NCBI GenBank assembly: GCA_030180135.1
Contig: CM058232.1
Coordinates: 59,603,330 to 59,667,329, forward strand
Source of the DNA: Orychophragmus violaceus
Taxonomy: Eukaryota; Streptophyta; Magnoliopsida; Brassicales; Brassicaceae
Length of the DNA: 64,000 bases
Direction: 5' to 3'
Of this stretch, positions 61,025-64,000 are shown in pieces. A program made the position numbers and the translations under genes. Each line of letters begins with the position of its first letter. Positions within the stretch are counted from its first letter, which is position 1. The notes under the pieces were generated by a model that saw only the letters and a list, made by a program, of their open reading frames with translations, made no database searches and had not been told where the DNA came from.

Positions 61025-62170
61025 CCAGTTCCATCCACCTTCTCCGCGTTAGGTTCAAGTCAGACTGAGTGAAAACATACTCCAAGCTCTTATGGTCAGT
61101 GAATAGTTGCACTTTAGCTCCATAGAGATAAGATTGCCAGATCTTAAATGCAAATACTACTGCAGCCATTTCAAGATCACGAGTTGGGTAGTTACCCTCA
61201 TGTTCTCTCTGCTGCCTTGAGGCATAGGCTATCACCTTCCCTTCATGCATCAAGACACATTCCAAACCGTTGCGAGATGCATCCGTGTATACCATGTATG
61301 GTACATTTTCCACGGGTGGGGTTAGGACATGTGCTTTGATTAGCATATCCTTTAACTCCATGAAACTCTTCTCAGATGCGTCCGTCCATTTAAAATTCAC
61401 GTTCTTTCCGGTTAGACGAGTCATAGCTTTGGCCATGCTCGCAAAACCTTGGATGAACCGCCGGTAGTAGCCGGATAGTCCGAGGAAACTTCTGACCTTG
61501 GTCGCGTTCCTCGGCCTCGGCCACTCTTCGATCGACCGGATCTTCTCGGGGTCAACTGACACTCCCTCTTCCGAGGAAGCCAATCCGTCTTTGCCAAATA
61601 TACATTTACTTAGCTTCGCTTAGAGCTTCTGCTCTCGTAACTTCTTCATTACGATCCTTAGATGTTCCCGGTGTTCTTTACGGACCCTGGAATAAACAAG
61701 GATGTCATCAATGAATATGATCACAAACTTATCTAACTGTTCCCGAAAGATCCCGTTCATCATCTTCATGAGCGCAGCTGGTGCATTTGTTAGACCAAAA
61801 GGCATGACTACAAACTCGTAGTGACCATACCGGGTTCAAAACGCGGTTTTCCTCACGTCCTCTGGTGCAATCGGATTTGATGGTATCCCGATGCTGAATC
61901 GATCTTGGAAAACACAATTGACCCCTTTAGTTGATGTAACAACTCATCTATCCGAGGCAACGGGTAATTGTTCTTCACAGTGACCCGGTTTATGGCTCGG
62001 TAGCCTTTGTAAAACCGAAGGCTACCGTCCTTCTTCTTCACGAATAGAACATGCGCCCCCATGGAGAGCTGATCGGCCTAAGGAAGCCTTTGTCTAACAG
62101 ATCCTCCAGCTGCTTCTTCAGCTCAGCCATCTCGACTGGTGCCATTATGTATGGCGTCTTAGATAGAGGT
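61025..62170 (-). pseudogene. G2 reverse transcriptase and RNase H
   Basis: Minus-strand gypsy pol. From its 5' side (right): RT start with APVEMAELKKQLEDLL (about 62095-62145), VLFVKKKDGSLRFYKGYRAI, the region around 61800-61900 frameshifted, MPFGLTNAPAALMKMM, catalytic FIDDILVYS (Asp pair kept), thumb SFLGLSGYYRRFIQGFASMA, and RNase H with VYTDASRNG, TDHKSLEYVF and LNLTRRRWMELV. Stops near 61620 and frameshifts near 61815-61860 make it inactive. Copia B2 cuts the RT start at 62170. Confidence 0.88.
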
Positions 62171-62897
62171 TGTTGCAATTCCCTAGGATCCAGGGTCTAG
62201 GTAATTGAATCTAAGAACTGACCTCGTGATTACCTGGAGATTGGCAGCGGAAGGATGAGCAGGTAATCGAGATCTAGAGCGCCTCAATTGCTGCGCCTCT
62301 ATCGTAGTCCAGACGCACACAAGCTGGAATCCGCCAGGATGCTAGTACCGGGAATCGGATCTCCTGTGGATCTTATGAGTTTCTGTGTCTCTGCTTTCTC
62401 TCTGAGAAGCAACACCGACGGCTAGGGCTCAGGTCGATCATATAAGTCATTATATATCGACCTGGGATGACTGAAAAACGACCTGGGATCAAACCCGACT
62501 CGTTTAAGTCATTAACTCGAAACTTAAGTCTCGAAGCCCAATGTGCATCGATCGATACACTTACTGTATCGATCGACACACCCTTTCGAAAACCTGCGTC
62601 GATCGACACACTCATTGCATCGATCGACACAACTCTTCTAAACTCAATTCAATGTGTATCCAATACACATTGATCGGATCATATGCCAATGATCAATCCC
62701 ATACTAAGTGTATCCATCTTGCTTAGGTGTGTGACCCTGTAGTTTCACACGATACTAGAAATGAGTTACAACTCATTTGTCATAAGCGGTTTCTAGCAAA
62801 ACATTATGACTACCCAGTATCACATGAATTGTCCGATCTCGACAATACAACTATCTTTAGAGTAAGTACAATATGATTTCAGGACATAATCCCAACA
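62171..62897 (-). repeat. 3' LTR of copia B2
   Basis: 727 bp; minus strand TGTTGGGATT...ATTGCAACA. Palindrome pairs at 62543-62580 and 62596-62632 (two pairs, where copia B has one). Its end resembles solo LTR C rather than copia B, so the left boundary is slightly uncertain; G2 homology begins right before it. Confidence 0.82.
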
Positions 62898-63700
62898 ATC
62901 TCCCACTTGTACTGGAATCATCTATTCCCATAATCCCTTTATCGCTATATCTCGATATGGCATAAGGCAAGGAACTGTGTTATCCTTATTATAGCCAACA
63001 TCATGTTCATCGAACTCCTGATCTATACTGATAAGACAAACGACTGACAATCACCTCGTTTGAGCACGGCCATGCATTTTTCTCAGTATCAAATCTTCGA
63101 TGGGCCCTAAGATATTTATCTCCTGTTATATAGGAGGGACAAATCCCTTCTTGTTCCATCCCTGTTTCTACACATACTTCATGATACACCTAAGCAATGC
63201 CTTTATAGCCGCCATTTACGGATCGACGTTTGACAAGGTCAAAGTGTACCAATTCATATGCTAGAAAGCATGATGAACTCAGGTCTAAGGACTATACTCT
63301 ATAGTCGTAATGAGGAACTCTCATGACACAGATATAACTATCCTGTAGAGTTCTCATTAGCGGGTCATGTCCGATCATATGTTCACCAACATATATCTAT
63401 GTGACTGACTGTGATACTCATATCGTTGACTCCATGAAACTTAGTCAACAGTCACCTCACAAGCTAGTCTCTCGCGGTTGTCAGTGTCCCACTTTGACAA
63501 TCTCGACTAGGGACAATCATAATTTATGTCATATTTTACTTATATGGTTTCATGATCAAGTCCTCAACTTGATGACCTATAAAATGAACATAAAATACTT
63601 TGGGACCATTATTTAATTAACCAATAATCAAATAATGCTGATTTCAGTTTTTCACAAACATGACCATATCATGTCTATTTGAACATCATAACTAACATAA
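62898..63700 (-). other. Copia B2 3' untranslated region
   Basis: Complement of the copia B 3' region: purine tract (plus TCTCCCACTT at 62899-62908), AAACGACTGACAATCACCTC at about 63038 and TCTCGACTAGGGACAAT at about 63502. No gene. Confidence 0.8.
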
Positions 63701-64000
63701 CTCCCACTAGAATCAAGACCATGTCTTCAGATATCTAGTACCTACAGCAACAGTACGAAAACCATGCTTAGGTTGTGAGAGATGTTGCGGTGTTCTTTCT
63801 TGGAACCATTCCAACAAACCACACCGCTATTCTTTAATAAGCACTATTCTACGGTCCACTGCTTGGAGACGTTTCCAACAGATAGCGCCGCTACACAGAC
63901 AAAGAGACATAACCAGGTGGGAACCGGGAATCATCTTTGTCCGTCTAACTACTCATAACTGATTCGTCATTTTTCTCAGTTGAACAAGAACTATCCTTAG
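63701..64000 (-). pseudogene. Copia B2 pol end (RNase H remnant)
   Basis: The minus strand shows the same two tandem GCGGTG/GCGCTA...TCCAAG blocks (about 63780-63895) and the same jump to the pol end (CCTAAGCAT, near 63757) as copia B. The rest of pol lies beyond the window. Confidence 0.75.

Larger units (their letters stand above)
11176..62170 (-). mobile_element. G2: Tekay/Del-like chromovirus split by four insertions
   Basis: Minus-strand Ty3/gypsy element recovered in five pieces: 11176-11645 (start of 3' LTR, purine tract, integrase C-terminus), 45257-45341, 53107-54358 (integrase, RNase H end), and 61025-62170 (RNase H, RT). Joining pieces at the target duplications of copia B, G3 and G4 restores continuous homology each time. 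Motifs such as LNLTRRRWMELV and the C-terminal EITWETENRM resemble Tekay/Del chromoviruses; that lineage call is from memory of the family, not a tree. Gag and protease would lie right of 62171, beyond copia B2. Its left end against G1 is not exactly resolved. Confidence 0.8.
62171..64000 (-). mobile_element. Copia B2, partial (runs off the right edge)
   Basis: Minus-strand copia with its 3' LTR at 62171-62897 and the 3' end of its internal region to 64000. Closely related to copia B, including its rearranged RNase H. It inserted into G2; the second target duplication is outside the window. Confidence 0.88.

Noticed and set aside
1..64000. Host plant genes
   Set aside because: All long frames belong to Gag, protease, Pol or ATHILA ORF-1; no other domain or exon structure was recognised.

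Overview
The window looks like plant nuclear heterochromatin, most likely pericentromeric and from a Brassicaceae-type genome. The support is long-terminal-repeat (LTR) retrotransposons of the Ty1/copia and Ty3/gypsy superfamilies, Athila-type elements with an ATHILA ORF-1-like protein, initiator-tRNA-Met and TGGCGCCGTTGCC primer-binding sites, and AT-rich spacers. I see no host protein gene, rRNA or tRNA gene. Essentially every base from 501 onward can be assigned to a retroelement.

I use working names. G1 is a decayed plus-strand gypsy polyprotein (1546-3588, then 10828-11175). At its left it is cut by the 5' LTR of a minus-strand element, G6 (1-1545), and in the middle by copia A (3589-10827, TSD GAGGG). 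G2 is a minus-strand Tekay/Del-like chromovirus running from about 11176 to 62170 in five pieces. It was split by copia B (11646-45256, TSD CCAGT), Athila-like G3 (45342-53106, minus, TSD GAAAC), Athila-like G4 (54359-61024, plus, TSD CCAGT) and copia B2 (62171 to beyond the right edge, minus).

Copia B holds three insertions: Athila-like G5 (12791-37386, minus, TSD ATACC), a solo copia LTR (39928-40566, TSD ATATG) and a solo Athila LTR (43898-45117, TSD CTTAC). The G5 3' LTR in turn holds a solo copia LTR, C (13737-14375, TSD GTTAA), and full-length copia D (14514-21731, TSD CCAAA). The nesting is therefore four deep: G2, then B, then G5, then D.

Only copia A keeps all its enzymatic domains; its one obvious lesion is a +2 frameshift in gag. 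Copias B and D share a deletion of the reverse-transcriptase fingers, and D's two LTRs differ at only about 3 of 636 positions, so D moved recently with enzymes supplied in trans. G3, G4 and G5 encode only Gag-protease (plus ATHILA ORF-1 in G5) and lack reverse transcriptase and integrase. G5 also carries a tandem array of 2545-bp units made of LTR plus 3' untranslated region.

The most unusual signal is a family of about 16-bp palindromes with core CGATCG, usually in pairs. They occur in the LTRs, leaders and untranslated regions of both copia and Athila elements, and even inside the gag-protease frame. G3 has an analogous but different palindrome (CGTATCGG/CCGATACG) at equivalent positions.
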